DNA from: Marinosulfonomonas sp. PRT-SC04
GTDB taxonomy: Bacteria; Pseudomonadota; Alphaproteobacteria; Rhodobacterales; Rhodobacteraceae
Direction: 5' to 3'
DNA: 63,169 nucleotides
Assembly: GCA_001321835.1 (NCBI GenBank)
Contig: JPUR01000114.1
Span: 1 to 63,169 of the forward strand
The first letter of the stretch is position 1, and the number at the start of each line of letters is the position of its first letter. Both the position numbers and the translations under genes were made by a program. Shown one piece after another: positions 47,412 to 56,185 of the stretch. A model generated the notes under the pieces. It was not told the origin of the DNA. It worked only from the letters and a program-made list of their open reading frames with translations, and searched no databases.

Positions 47412-48983
47412 TCATTGGTGTGCTGTGCATCCGGCACCAATTTGGGCGCTAAGCTGCAGGGGCACCGGATTCGGGCCGAATAGATAGCCCGTCGTTTTAG
47501 GGCCCATCCAGTCTATTTCCGTCGCGAACAGTAGTGGCGCATCATCAGGGACGTCGTCGCGCATCCGGCCCAAATTTTCAACGAGCTTACCCGTCAGGCT
47601 CAAGTCGAGCTGTTGCATATAATGTGACGCAAAAATTGATTTACGCATCTGAACGCCACAACCATGCCGGTACGAAATAAGCGTCTCATAGACGTAAAAA
47701 TCTGGCAGAAAATAGCCCATGCCACCTGTGCGCAAATAGATGTGCGGAAGGTCTTCGCGACCAGTTGCTCGCCAATGCGCGGCGATGTCCAATGCATCTG
47801 TGTACAGCATATCCATATGGCGGCCAAAGGTAGCGGGCGTGATGAACTCGTATTCAGCATAGGCCTGATCGAGGCCGGGTAATCGAGCCAAGGGCGCGGG
47901 GTTCACGCCAATGAACATAACGACCGCCAACATAACCGCCTGCCATCCGACGAAAATTGCGGACAAGGCAGGCCGTGGATCGGGAATTGACAGCGCGATC
48001 ACAAGACTTGCCCCCATCAGGTAAGGCACGAGCAACCGGTAGCCAAACATCATGTGCTGGCCGGCCGCATGGCTGGCATAGAGCAGAAAGATAATCGCGC
48101 CGCGCAGGATTGCCTTTGACAGGGGCGCTTGCTTGTCCAACGACGCGCGCCTCATGAAAAATACAATCAGGAACAGGCCGGAAAGCAACCCAAAATTGAG
48201 AAGGGCCGAAAGGCTATCGATTGATGGGCGCCCGCCAAGCGCAAGCTTAATGTAGTAGGATCTTGGAAAAATATCGCCGTAGTAAAACACCGAAAACAAC
48301 AGCCAACTCGACGCCAAAGCAATGCACAGCGCGGCTCCGATCCAGACGGCAGGGCGGCGATATTCGAGCACAAAGATCGTAAACAAAATCGGCGCAGAAA
48401 CAAGAACGCTGTCATGCCGAGTCAGAAACATCAGCGCAGCCAATAACCCGAGCCAGACATAATCTCTTCCGGTGGCTGCGCCGACACGGTTTAAAACAAC
48501 CAACCGCGTGACGAACAACGTGGCGAGGGATGCCAACATGGCTGTCTCCAAGCCGCCAACGCTCCAGAGCACAAGGAATGGGGAAAACAGCGATAACGCC
48601 GTGAACAGCAGCAGTCGATGACCGCGCAACCCCGTGGTGCTTAGCGCAACGAACCAACCTGTAAGGACCATTGCCGGCGCAATGATACGGTAGCTTTTGA
48701 CCGGATCAAGCCCGCAATACGCCAATGCCGATTCGAGCAGCGCATGCAATGGCGAGGTTAGAGCTGAAACCTGCTCACCTATATTGTATACAAGACCGTT
48801 GCCCGCAGCGGCATTCTGCGCATATCGTCCAACGATATATGCGTCATCAGCGACAAATCCCCAAAACAGAGCGCAAAGGGAAAGGAAGGCCAAGGCACTG
48901 GCAATGATTATGGCGCGATCCTTGTATGTCGGGCCGTGATATGTCGGGCCGTGATATTTCGGTTTAAAATCTGTCATTTGCAT
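47412..48983 (-). CDS. GT-C fold integral membrane glycosyltransferase
   Basis: The 523 residues have about eleven membrane helices and a periplasmic C-terminal domain (about 380-520). After the first helix comes GFVADDAYIVGRYAQNAAAG, then GLVYNIGEQVSALTSPLHA. This DD loop with a following NxGE..xxxTSPL pattern is typical of lipid-linked sugar transferases of the GT-C class, including mycobacterial AftB-like arabinosyltransferases. The likely donor is a polyprenyl-phosphate sugar, but donor and acceptor are unknown. The N-terminus has a duplicated HGPTY coded by a 15-base tandem repeat. No other polysaccharide gene is near, so the gene is isolated and perhaps acquired. Confidence 0.75.
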   Translation of the reverse strand: MQMTDFKPKYHGPTYHGPTYKDRAIIIASALAFLSLCALFWGFVADDAYIVGRYAQNAAAGNGLVYNIGEQVSALTSPLHALLESALAYCGLDPVKSYRIIAPAMVLTGWFVALSTTGLRGHRLLLFTALSLFSPFLVLWSVGGLETAMLASLATLFVTRLVVLNRVGAATGRDYVWLGLLAALMFLTRHDSVLVSAPILFTIFVLEYRRPAVWIGAALCIALASSWLLFSVFYYGDIFPRSYYIKLALGGRPSIDSLSALLNFGLLSGLFLIVFFMRRASLDKQAPLSKAILRGAIIFLLYASHAAGQHMMFGYRLLVPYLMGASLVIALSIPDPRPALSAIFVGWQAVMLAVVMFIGVNPAPLARLPGLDQAYAEYEFITPATFGRHMDMLYTDALDIAAHWRATGREDLPHIYLRTGGMGYFLPDFYVYETLISYRHGCGVQMRKSIFASHYMQQLDLSLTGKLVENLGRMRDDVPDDAPLLFATEIDWMGPKTTGYLFGPNPVPLQLSAQIGAGCTAHQ

Positions 48984-49245
48984 GATTTTGCAAGCATTTC
49001 AGGTAACAATATGGCGACCTTTAGTTGAAAAATAGTTGAAAAATAAATTGAGCGTCTGGTGCGGAAAAAATATGGCACGAATGGCTTCGATTATAAGGTC
49101 TAGCCCAACGCCGGCAAGCGACAAATTTTGCTCGGACGCCGGATCTGTTTGGCAACGCGAACACCGGTTCTGGTGCCGTACCGCGCAAAGAGGGTGCAGG
49201 CCGGCCATCTGGCTATTTTGGGAAGCTTTGCGCCGATAGTGACCT

Positions 49246-49283
49246 TTGTAACGTTTGGTGGCGCATGTAACGCTTGGTGGCGC
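49246..49283. repeat. Tandem duplication of 19 bases
   Basis: Two adjacent units, GTAACGTTTGGTGGCGCAT and GTAACGCTTGGTGGCGCAT, differ at one position. This looks like a simple slippage duplication in non-coding DNA. Confidence 0.8.
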
Positions 49284-49620
49284 ATGTCGTTTTTTGCACT
49301 GCAATTTTAATCTTGTTTCGTCTTTTGCGTATAATCCGCGCATAAAGGAGCCGCACAATTTGGCGACAGCTCCAGTGTTGTGAAACCATTGGGTTTTAAG
49401 AAAATGTGAGCGCGTTCAGAGCAGATAAGTGTGAGCATAGCCAAGGTATTGGTGGATCAAAGTATCTTGTGAGTATTACCATTTCATGCATGGAGCAGAC
49501 CGAATGCGGGGGCGCTACAGGGGGCGAGCATATATGCCAAAGCTCAGCTTTGAGCGCCTTGCCAAGTTGCTTCTCATCAATGTGTTGTGAAAACTGTGGT
49601 TGAATCATATGGTCTTTGAA

Positions 49621-49662
49621 TCACAAAGGCCATTCACATTGTTACGTGTGAACGGCCTGTGA
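49621..49662. terminator. Long hairpin beyond tRNA-Gly
   Basis: TCACA..GGCC-TTCACA pairs with TGTGAA-GGCC..TGTGA across an eight-base loop, with three small interruptions. It begins 58 bases past the tRNA 3' end on the minus strand and may end the tRNA transcript, although no T run follows. Confidence 0.45.
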
Positions 49663-49719
49663 GAAGCGCTAAAATACGCTCATATATTATATCACTGACC
49701 CGTAAGTCATTGATCCAGT

Positions 49720-49794
49720 TGGAGCGGGCGAAGAGATTCGAACTCTCGACCCCAACCTTGGCAAGGTTGTGCTCTACCCCTGAGCTACGCCCGC
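49720..49794 (-). tRNA. tRNA-Gly (GCC)
   Basis: The cloverleaf is complete. The acceptor stem GCGGGCG pairs with CGCCCGC, followed by discriminator T and an encoded CCA. The D arm is GCTCAGGGGTAGAGC, the anticodon loop TTGCCAA gives anticodon GCC, and the T arm contains GTTCGAATC. It reads glycine codons GGC and GGT. It stands alone, 76 bases from the tetR stop. Confidence 0.97.
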
Positions 49795-49870
49795 TAACCA
49801 TCTGGTGTGGCGATATATAGCGCCGGATCAAAGAGTCGCAAGCGTTAAATGCGACCGAATGCAAAAATAA

Positions 49871-50494
49871 TTATATCTCTGTGTCAGGGCCGGTTTTCAA
49901 TTTCAATTTTGGCAGGATTTGGCTGAAATCGGGGGCGGATCCTGAGGGGGGCAGTGGGGTGGTCGTGCCGCAAAACAGCATTGCGTAGCCATGCACCAGT
50001 GACCAGACCATGATCTCGGTGTTGGTGCCGTTGCTGTCAAACGGTGCGCAGGCGTCGCGTAGAACTTGATAGGAGGCGGTTGCGTCGCGGATCAGCTCAT
50101 TACGGCTGGTGTCATCCAACGTGCTTTTGTCTAGGCCATGCTGTTGGAACATCAATTTGAACACGGCGCTGTGCGTGCGGGCAAAGCTGATGTAGCCACC
50201 GCAAACCGCGCGCAATTGGGTGTGGGGGGTGCTGTCGGCCCGCAGCACGTCCTGTGCGCAGGCGTGTTGCATCGACTGGGCAAACAGCTGGTGGCCGCGG
50301 GCGATAATGGCGCCTTGCAGGCTGATCAGCCCGTTAAAGTGATGGGCCGGGGCGGCGTGCGAAACACCGGCGCGTTTGGCGCATTTGCGCAAGGTAAGCG
50401 CATCTGGCCCGCCTTGCTCCATGAGATCCAGCCCCGCGACAATCAGGGCATCGCGCAGGTTTCCGTGGTGGTGAGGGCGTTTTGAGTTTGTCAT
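49871..50494 (-). CDS. TetR family transcriptional regulator (WHG domain type)
   Basis: The 207 residues start MTNSKRPHHHGNLRDALIVAG, a form common in TetR proteins with a C-terminal WHG domain. The helix-turn-helix follows (LTLRKCAKRAGVSHAAPAHHF, about residues 33-55, just over one helix pair). The ligand domain contains YISFARTHSAVFKLMFQ and VWSLVHGYAMLF; the latter is the WHG stretch. The ligand is not known. Two copies of a 13-base palindrome lie between it and the divergent DUF2306 gene, so it probably represses both. Confidence 0.88.
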   Translation of the reverse strand: MTNSKRPHHHGNLRDALIVAGLDLMEQGGPDALTLRKCAKRAGVSHAAPAHHFNGLISLQGAIIARGHQLFAQSMQHACAQDVLRADSTPHTQLRAVCGGYISFARTHSAVFKLMFQQHGLDKSTLDDTSRNELIRDATASYQVLRDACAPFDSNGTNTEIMVWSLVHGYAMLFCGTTTPLPPSGSAPDFSQILPKLKLKTGPDTEI

Positions 50495-50515
50495 GGGCAA
50501 GGGATAACATGCATC

Positions 50516-50528
50516 TTGACAGTGTCAA
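50516..50528. promoter_or_regulatory. TetR operator candidate 1
   Basis: TTGACAGTGTCAA is a perfect odd palindrome (TTGACA-G-TGTCAA), 21 bases upstream of the tetR start codon. It contains a -35-like TTGACA on each strand. Confidence 0.75.
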
Positions 50529-50553
50529 TTGGCTTGCGTTAGGAGGGGGGAAC

Positions 50554-50566
50554 TTGACAGTGTCAA
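50554..50566. promoter_or_regulatory. TetR operator candidate 2
   Basis: This is an identical 13-base palindrome, centred 38 bases from the first and 17 bases before the DUF2306 start codon. The pair probably holds two repressor dimers over the divergent promoters. Confidence 0.75.
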
Positions 50567-50583
50567 ATTGAAGGAAATCAAAA

Positions 50584-51216
50584 ATGCCAATCGCTAAAAT
50601 GACCACCTCAAGAGCCCCAATCCCAATCCCAATCCTGATCATGGCCGTGCTCAGCGGGCTGGTGGCGCTCGGCACCTACCGGTTTTTGCTGTTGGGCCTG
50701 CCCATGTCGTTTCAGGAAATGATCGGCCATATTGATCAACGTCGGGTGGCGTCCTTGTTGCACATATCGGTGGCCCCCGTTGCGCTGGTGCTTGGATCAT
50801 TGCAACTGTTCCCTCGATTGCGGGCGCGAAAACCGGCATTGCACCGCTGGGTTGGGCGCGTTTACGGGGGCTCGATTTTGATTGCTGGGGGGGCTGGATT
50901 GGTGGTGGCGCCGGGGGCTGCGGGCGGGATTGTTGTCAGCCTTGGCTTTGGTTTATTGGCGGTGCTGTGGCTCGGGATTACGGCCAATGCTGTGCGGCTG
51001 GCGGTGATTGGGCGGATTGCCCAGCACCGCCGCTGGATGTACCGCTCTTTTGCGCTGACGTTTTCGGCCGTGACGTTGCGGCTGTATTTGCTGGGGTTCA
51101 TGGCGGCTGGGTTCAGTTATACCGAGGCTTCGATCTATCTTGCGTGGATCTGCTGGGTGCCAAATCTGCTGTTTGCAGAATGGTTTGTCCGCCGGTTCCC
51201 GCGCGTCGCTTCGTGA
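50584..51216 (+). CDS. DUF2306 membrane protein
   Basis: The 210 residues contain about six membrane helices. Conserved family features are LLHISVAPVALVLGSLQ, ALHRWVGRVYGG and HRRWMYRSFALTFSAVTLRLYL, with histidines and arginines at the membrane face suggestive of heme or quinone contact; the function is unproven. AAGGAAATCAAAA supplies the ribosome site. The gene is divergent from tetR behind two operator-like palindromes. It is therefore probably induced by the TetR ligand. Confidence 0.85.
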   Translation: MPIAKMTTSRAPIPIPILIMAVLSGLVALGTYRFLLLGLPMSFQEMIGHIDQRRVASLLHISVAPVALVLGSLQLFPRLRARKPALHRWVGRVYGGSILIAGGAGLVVAPGAAGGIVVSLGFGLLAVLWLGITANAVRLAVIGRIAQHRRWMYRSFALTFSAVTLRLYLLGFMAAGFSYTEASIYLAWICWVPNLLFAEWFVRRFPRVAS

Positions 51217-51271
51217 GGGCGGGGCGGTATTCCAAGCGATTTACAGTAAGTGGCGTAGGGCAAGAAGAAAA

Positions 51272-51320
51272 GGCCGCCGATCGTATGCGCTGAGCATATA
51301 GCGGCGGCCCTGTTTGTTTT
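51272..51320. terminator. Terminator between the DUF2306 gene and pyc
   Basis: GGCCGCCG (51272-51279) pairs with CGGCGGCC (51302-51309), with an inner TATGC/GCATA pairing. On the minus strand it is followed by TTTTCTTCTT, so it should end the pyc transcript efficiently. Confidence 0.8.
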
Positions 51321-51339
51321 GTAGCGGTGTCGGGCTGGG

Positions 51340-54300
51340 TTATTCCAACTCCACCAGCAGGTCTTTGGCGTCGATCTGGCCGCCGGCTTGGACATGGACG
51401 GCTTTGATGGTGGCGTCGCGTTCGGCGTGGATGCCGGTTTCCATTTTCATCGCCTCAATCGTCAGCAGCAGATCGCCTTCATGTACCTCTTGACCAACGG
51501 TCACGGCCACGGTGGCCACCACGCCGGGCATTGGCGCGCCGATGTGGTTGGCATTGCCTTGTTCGGCTTTGGGGCGTTGGGCGGTTTGGGATTTGATCAG
51601 CCGGTTTGGCACGCGGATGGTGCGGGGTTGGCCGTTCAACTCGAAGAACACTTTAACATCGCCATCTTCGTTGGTTTGGCCGACCGCTTGCAGGCGGATT
51701 TCAAGGGTTTTGCCGGGGTCGATTTCGGCGGTTATTTCCTCGCCCGGTTCCATACCGTAAAAGAACGCGCGGGTCGGTAGGGTGCGCACGGGGCCGTATT
51801 GGCGGTGGCGGCCCATGTAATCGAGGAAGACTTTTGGATACATCAAGTAGCCGTTCAGATCTTCGTTATCGACTTTGAAGCCGTCCAGCTCGGCCGAGAG
51901 TTCGGCCCGTGCGGCCTCTAGATCAACGGGGGGCAGGTGTGCGCCGGGGCGGGTGGTGTCGGGTTTGTCGCCCTTTAGCACCTTGTTGATGAAGGCTGTC
52001 GGAAAGCCTCCCGGAGGTTGGCCCAGATTGCCGCGCATCATGTCAATCACACTGTCGGGGAAGGCCACATCGACCTCGGGGTCCTCAACTTGGTCGCGGG
52101 TTAATCCTTGGGAAACCATCATCAGTGCCATGTCGCCGACCACCTTGGAGGACGGTGTCACTTTGACAATATCGCCGAACATCTGGTTCACGTCGGCGTA
52201 GGTTTGCGCCACTTCATGCCAGCGCTCCTCCAGCCCCATTGAGCGGGCTTGGGCCTTCAGGTTGGTGAACTGGCCGCCGGGCATTTCGTGCAGGTACACC
52301 TCAGAGGCAGGCGCCGCCAAGCCGCTTTCAAACGCCACGTATTGGCCGCGAACCGCCTCCCAGTAGTCGGAGATTTCGCGCACATGACTGATGTTGATGC
52401 CGGTGTCGCGCGGGGTGTGGCGCAGCGCTTCGACGATGGAGCCAAGGCAGGCCTGTGAGGTGCCGCCGGAGAACGCATCCATCGCCACGTCGACCGCATC
52501 AACGCCCGCTTCCGAGGCGGCCAGAATGGTGGCGGCTGCGATGCCGGAGGTATCGTGCGTGTGGAAGTGGATCGGCAGGCCGACCTCTTCTTTGAGGGCC
52601 TTGATCAACACTGAGGCGGCGGCGGGTTTCAACAGGCCTGCCATGTCTTTGAGGCCCAGAATATGTGCGCCAGCCGATTTTAACTGTTTGCCCATTTCGA
52701 CATAGTATTTCAGATCATATTTGGCGCGATCAGGGTTTAGGATGTCACCGGTGTAGCAAATGCTGCCTTCGCAGACCTTGCCGGATTCGATCACCGCATC
52801 CATCGCCACCCGCATGTTTTCAACCCAGTTCAGTGAATCAAACACCCGAAACACATCAACACCGCTCTCGGCGGATTGGCGCACGAATTCCTGCACCACA
52901 TTGTCAGGATAGTTGGTATAGCCAACGCCGTTGCTGGCCCGCAGCAGCATTTGGCTCATCACGTTGGGCATGGCACGGCGCAGATCGCGCAGCCGCTGCC
53001 ACGGACATTCCTGCAAAAACCGGTAGGCCACATCAAAGGTCGCACCGCCCCAGCATTCCATCGAGAACAGCTGTGACATGTTGGCGGCATAGGCGGGCGC
53101 GACACGGATCATATCGATGCTGCGCATGCGGGTGGCCAGCAGGGATTGGTGCCCATCACGCATGGTGGTGTCGGTCAGCAGCAGTTGGGTTTGTGCGGCC
53201 ATCCAGTCGGCCACCGCTTGGGCACCTTTTTCCTCCAGCAGATTGCGGGTGCCTTTGATCGGCTCGCCAACTGGGGCTGGGGCATGGGGGATTTTAGCTT
53301 TGGCCGAGGGTTTGGGCCGATCCGTGGTTTCTGGGTGTTGGTTGACAGTGATGTCGGCCAGATAGGTCAGAATTTTGGTGGCGCGGTCCCGGCGTTTTGG
53401 GAATTTGAACAGCTCCGGCGTGTTGTCGATGAATTTGGTGGTGTAGGTGTTGTCGAGGAATGTCGGGTGGCGCAGCAGGTTTTCAACGAAGGCAATGTTG
53501 GTCGAAACCCCGCGCACCCGAAATTCGCGCAGCGCCCGATCCATGCGGGCAATTGCCGCCTTTGGGGTCTGGGCGTGGGCGGTGATTTTCACCAGCAGGC
53601 TGTCGTAATAGCGGGTGATGACGCCGCCCGCATAAGCGGTGCCGCCATCCAGACGGATGCCCATGCCCGTGGCCGAGCGATACGCGGTGATGCGGCCATA
53701 ATCGGGGATGAAATTGTTTTGCGGATCTTCGGTGGTGATGCGACACTGTAGGGCGTGACCGTTCAGACTCACCTCGCCCTGATTGGCTTTTCCGGTGGCC
53801 TCGGCAATGGTTTTGCCCTCGGCGATCAGAATTTGGGCCTGCACGATGTCGATGCCGGTGACCTCTTCGGTGACGGTGTGTTCGACCTGCACGCGGGGGT
53901 TGACCTCGATGAAGTGAAAGCGGCCGGTGTCCATATCCATCAGAAATTCAACGGTGCCGGCGCATTCATAGCCAACGTGCTGGCAAATTTTGACGCCAAG
54001 CGCGCAGATCTCGCTGCGTTGCTCCTCGGACAGATAGGGGGCGGGGGCGCGCTCCACCACTTTTTGCTTGCGGCGCTGAACAGAGCAGTCGCGCTCGAAC
54101 AGATGATAAATCTCGCCATGTTGATCGCCTAGAATTTGCACTTCGACATGGCGGGCGCGCTGGATCATCTTTTCCAGAAAACCCTCGTCATTGCCAAAGG
54201 CCGCTTGCGCCTCGCGGCGTCCCTCCAGCACTTTTTCTTCCAGTTCATCCTCGTTGTAAATTGCCCGCATGCCGCGACCGCCGCCGCCCCAAGAGGCCTT

Positions 54301-54780
54301 CAGCATCAGCGGGTAGCCAACCTCGGCGGCCTGCGCACGCACCTTGTCCATGTCATCACCCAAAACTTCGGTGGCGGGGATCACCGGCACACCGGCGGCC
54401 ATCGCCACTTGACGGGCCGAGGCTTTGTTGCCCAATTTACGCATGGTTTCGGCTTTGGGACCAATAAAGGCGATGCCGGCCGCCACACACGCGTCGACAA
54501 AATCAGGGTTTTCCGACAGCAGGCCGTAACCGGGATGGATCGCATCGGCGCCAGCCATTTTGGCAACCCGGATGATTTCCTCGATGCTCAGGTAGGCGGC
54601 AACCGGCCCCATGCCTTCGCCAATTCGGTAGGCCTCATCGGCCTTGAAACGGTGCAGGCCCAGCTTGTCTTCCTCGGCAAACACAGCGACGGTTTTCTTG
54701 CCCATCTCATTGGCGGCCCGCATGATGCGAATGGCGATTTCACCACGGTTTGCGATCAGGATTTTAGTGAAGTCAGGCAT
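51340..54780 (-). CDS. pyc: Pyruvate carboxylase
   Basis: This biotin enzyme makes oxaloacetate from pyruvate, bicarbonate and ATP, replenishing the TCA cycle. The 1146 residues are laid out as biotin carboxylase (about 1-450, with KASWGGGGRGMRAI and FIEVNPRVQVEHTVTE), carboxyltransferase (about 530-800, LLTDTTMRDGHQSLLATR) and an allosteric/PC tetramerisation region (830-1030). The biotin carrier domain closes the protein with EAMKMETG, K1112 being the biotinylated lysine. The alpha4 single-chain form is complete. It lies 95 bases after an FMN-dependent lactate dehydrogenase on the same strand, so lactate-derived pyruvate can pass directly to it. Confidence 0.97.
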   Translation of the reverse strand: MPDFTKILIANRGEIAIRIMRAANEMGKKTVAVFAEEDKLGLHRFKADEAYRIGEGMGPVAAYLSIEEIIRVAKMAGADAIHPGYGLLSENPDFVDACVAAGIAFIGPKAETMRKLGNKASARQVAMAAGVPVIPATEVLGDDMDKVRAQAAEVGYPLMLKASWGGGGRGMRAIYNEDELEEKVLEGRREAQAAFGNDEGFLEKMIQRARHVEVQILGDQHGEIYHLFERDCSVQRRKQKVVERAPAPYLSEEQRSEICALGVKICQHVGYECAGTVEFLMDMDTGRFHFIEVNPRVQVEHTVTEEVTGIDIVQAQILIAEGKTIAEATGKANQGEVSLNGHALQCRITTEDPQNNFIPDYGRITAYRSATGMGIRLDGGTAYAGGVITRYYDSLLVKITAHAQTPKAAIARMDRALREFRVRGVSTNIAFVENLLRHPTFLDNTYTTKFIDNTPELFKFPKRRDRATKILTYLADITVNQHPETTDRPKPSAKAKIPHAPAPVGEPIKGTRNLLEEKGAQAVADWMAAQTQLLLTDTTMRDGHQSLLATRMRSIDMIRVAPAYAANMSQLFSMECWGGATFDVAYRFLQECPWQRLRDLRRAMPNVMSQMLLRASNGVGYTNYPDNVVQEFVRQSAESGVDVFRVFDSLNWVENMRVAMDAVIESGKVCEGSICYTGDILNPDRAKYDLKYYVEMGKQLKSAGAHILGLKDMAGLLKPAAASVLIKALKEEVGLPIHFHTHDTSGIAAATILAASEAGVDAVDVAMDAFSGGTSQACLGSIVEALRHTPRDTGINISHVREISDYWEAVRGQYVAFESGLAAPASEVYLHEMPGGQFTNLKAQARSMGLEERWHEVAQTYADVNQMFGDIVKVTPSSKVVGDMALMMVSQGLTRDQVEDPEVDVAFPDSVIDMMRGNLGQPPGGFPTAFINKVLKGDKPDTTRPGAHLPPVDLEAARAELSAELDGFKVDNEDLNGYLMYPKVFLDYMGRHRQYGPVRTLPTRAFFYGMEPGEEITAEIDPGKTLEIRLQAVGQTNEDGDVKVFFELNGQPRTIRVPNRLIKSQTAQRPKAEQGNANHIGAPMPGVVATVAVTVGQEVHEGDLLLTIEAMKMETGIHAERDATIKAVHVQAGGQIDAKDLLVELE

Positions 54781-54874
54781 GGTATTCCCCTGTATATTTT
54801 CGTGTGGATCTGGTCGCGGACCTCTGGTGAGGACCGATCTTGAGGAGGGTTGTAAGGTTTGTGTAAGGATTTGC

Positions 54875-56014
54875 CTAGGACCAAACGCTTTGTTTTATAT
54901 CGCTCAGCTGTCGTGCCCCGATCTGGCCCATGTTGGATTGTAAATCAGCGCGCAAGATATCAACCACATGCGCGGCGCCTTTTGCCCCGAACGCCCCGAG
55001 CCCGTAATGAAAGGCGCGGCCCAGCATGACGAAATTGGCCCCCAGTGCAATGGCGCGCAGAATGTCGAGGCCCCCGTTGATGCCTGAGTCAAAAATCAGC
55101 GGATACTCAGGGCCGACGGCATCGCGAATGTGGGGCAGGGCGGTGATGGCGGCAGGGGCTGCGGCGAACTGACGACCAGCGTGGTTTGAGATCCAGACCG
55201 CATCAACGCCCTCGGTTTGCAGACGCTGGGCGTCAACGGGGTTTAGCACACCTTTGACCACCAGCTTGCCGTCCCACTCGGCGCGCAATTCACGCAAATA
55301 GTCCCAATCCGGCGAGGTGCGCAGCAAGTAGCCGATGTGCTGGGTTGAAGACAGCGCTGCGTCTGATTTCTGATAGCTCTCCATCAGGCGCAGACGCGGC
55401 ATGTCATGTTTCAAGGTGCCAAGCGCCCATGTCGGGCAGCGCGCCACCTGTGCCAACAGGCGCGGGGTCAGGCGGGGCGGATTGGTCAGACCACTGCGGG
55501 CCTGGCGCTCGCGGCGCGAGGCAACCGGCACATCGACGGTCAGAACCAGCGTGTGAAAGCCAGCGTTTTTGGCGCGGTTCAGGATATCGGTGCGAATAAC
55601 GGGATCGCGTGGGGGATAAAGCTGGAACCAGCCTTGATCGCCAACATGCGGGCCGACGGTTTCCGGGGTTTGGCTGGCGACGGTCGATAGGCCATAGGGA
55701 ATGCCGGTGTCGGCGGCGAGCTTGGCCAGCAGGCATTCAGCGTTGGGCCAGATCAGGCCGGACATGCCAACGGGGGCGATGCCAAACGGCAGCGGGTAGG
55801 TGCGGCCCATCAGGGTGGTAGAGAGATCAGGCTCGAACTCGCCATGTAGAATACCGGGTTTCAGCAGGATTTTATCCAGTTCGGTGCGATTGCGGCGCTG
55901 GGTGGCCTCGTCTCCGGTGGCGCTGTCGAGATATTCCCAAACAAAGTGCGGGATGCGTTTGCGGGCTGAATTGCGCAGATCATTGAGGGCGGGGTGTGTT
56001 GTTTCTAGGCTCAT
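54875..56014 (-). CDS. lldD: FMN-dependent alpha-hydroxy-acid dehydrogenase, probable L-lactate dehydrogenase
   Basis: It oxidises an L-2-hydroxy acid, most likely lactate, to the keto acid and passes electrons to the respiratory chain. The 379 residues start with LNDLRNSARKRIPHFVWEYLDSATGD and hold the FMN site PFGIAPVGMSGLIWP. VVKGVLNPVDAQ and the active-site stretch WISNHAGRQF with its histidine follow, and IFDSGINGGLDILRAIALGA comes near the end. The usual NHGGRQLD is NHAGRQFA here, a modest variation that could widen substrate choice (glycolate or mandelate are alternatives). It sits upstream of pyc. Confidence 0.88.
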   Translation of the reverse strand: MSLETTHPALNDLRNSARKRIPHFVWEYLDSATGDEATQRRNRTELDKILLKPGILHGEFEPDLSTTLMGRTYPLPFGIAPVGMSGLIWPNAECLLAKLAADTGIPYGLSTVASQTPETVGPHVGDQGWFQLYPPRDPVIRTDILNRAKNAGFHTLVLTVDVPVASRRERQARSGLTNPPRLTPRLLAQVARCPTWALGTLKHDMPRLRLMESYQKSDAALSSTQHIGYLLRTSPDWDYLRELRAEWDGKLVVKGVLNPVDAQRLQTEGVDAVWISNHAGRQFAAAPAAITALPHIRDAVGPEYPLIFDSGINGGLDILRAIALGANFVMLGRAFHYGLGAFGAKGAAHVVDILRADLQSNMGQIGARQLSDIKQSVWS

Positions 56015-56089
56015 GGTTTGGTGATAGCGTTGGTGGTGTTGAAGGGGAAGGTGTTTCGCTGGGCTGCGCCCATCGTCGGCCTGCGGCGC

Positions 56090-56110
56090 GGATATTTAGG
56101 AAAAGAAGAA
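56090..56110 (+). repeat. Dispersed intergenic motif, copy E
   Basis: CTGCGGCGC leads into GGATATTTAGGAAAAGAAG, identical in its core to copy D on the opposite strand. It lies in the gap between lldD and uvrD, about 75 bases before the uvrD start. Confidence 0.75.
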
Positions 56111-56185
56111 AACGGGGCAGAGGTGGTCGGAACAGAGTGTGAACAAGGCTTTTATTTGGTAATCTTTTCCGCTAGGCAGGGTGGT

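Larger units (their letters stand above)
48984..49719. other. Long non-coding stretch between the glycosyltransferase gene and tRNA-Gly
   Basis: No convincing gene is visible in 736 bases. Open frames on both strands (for example 48999-49358 minus and 49406-49603 plus) have unnatural composition and no ribosome sites. It contains a 19-base tandem duplication and a large hairpin, listed separately. The left 100 bases should hold the glycosyltransferase promoter. Confidence 0.55.

Noticed and set aside
48999..49358. 119-codon minus-strand frame
   Set aside because: Cysteine- and arginine-rich, no ribosome site, spans the 19-base tandem duplication and resembles no family.
49406..49603. 65-codon plus-strand frame
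   Set aside because: Unnatural composition (many Cys and Ser) and no ribosome site; no sign of coding.
45900..49794. Genomic island integrated at tRNA-Gly
   Set aside because: No integrase and no repeated copy of the tRNA 3' end was found in the interval, so only the sparse gene content remains as evidence.
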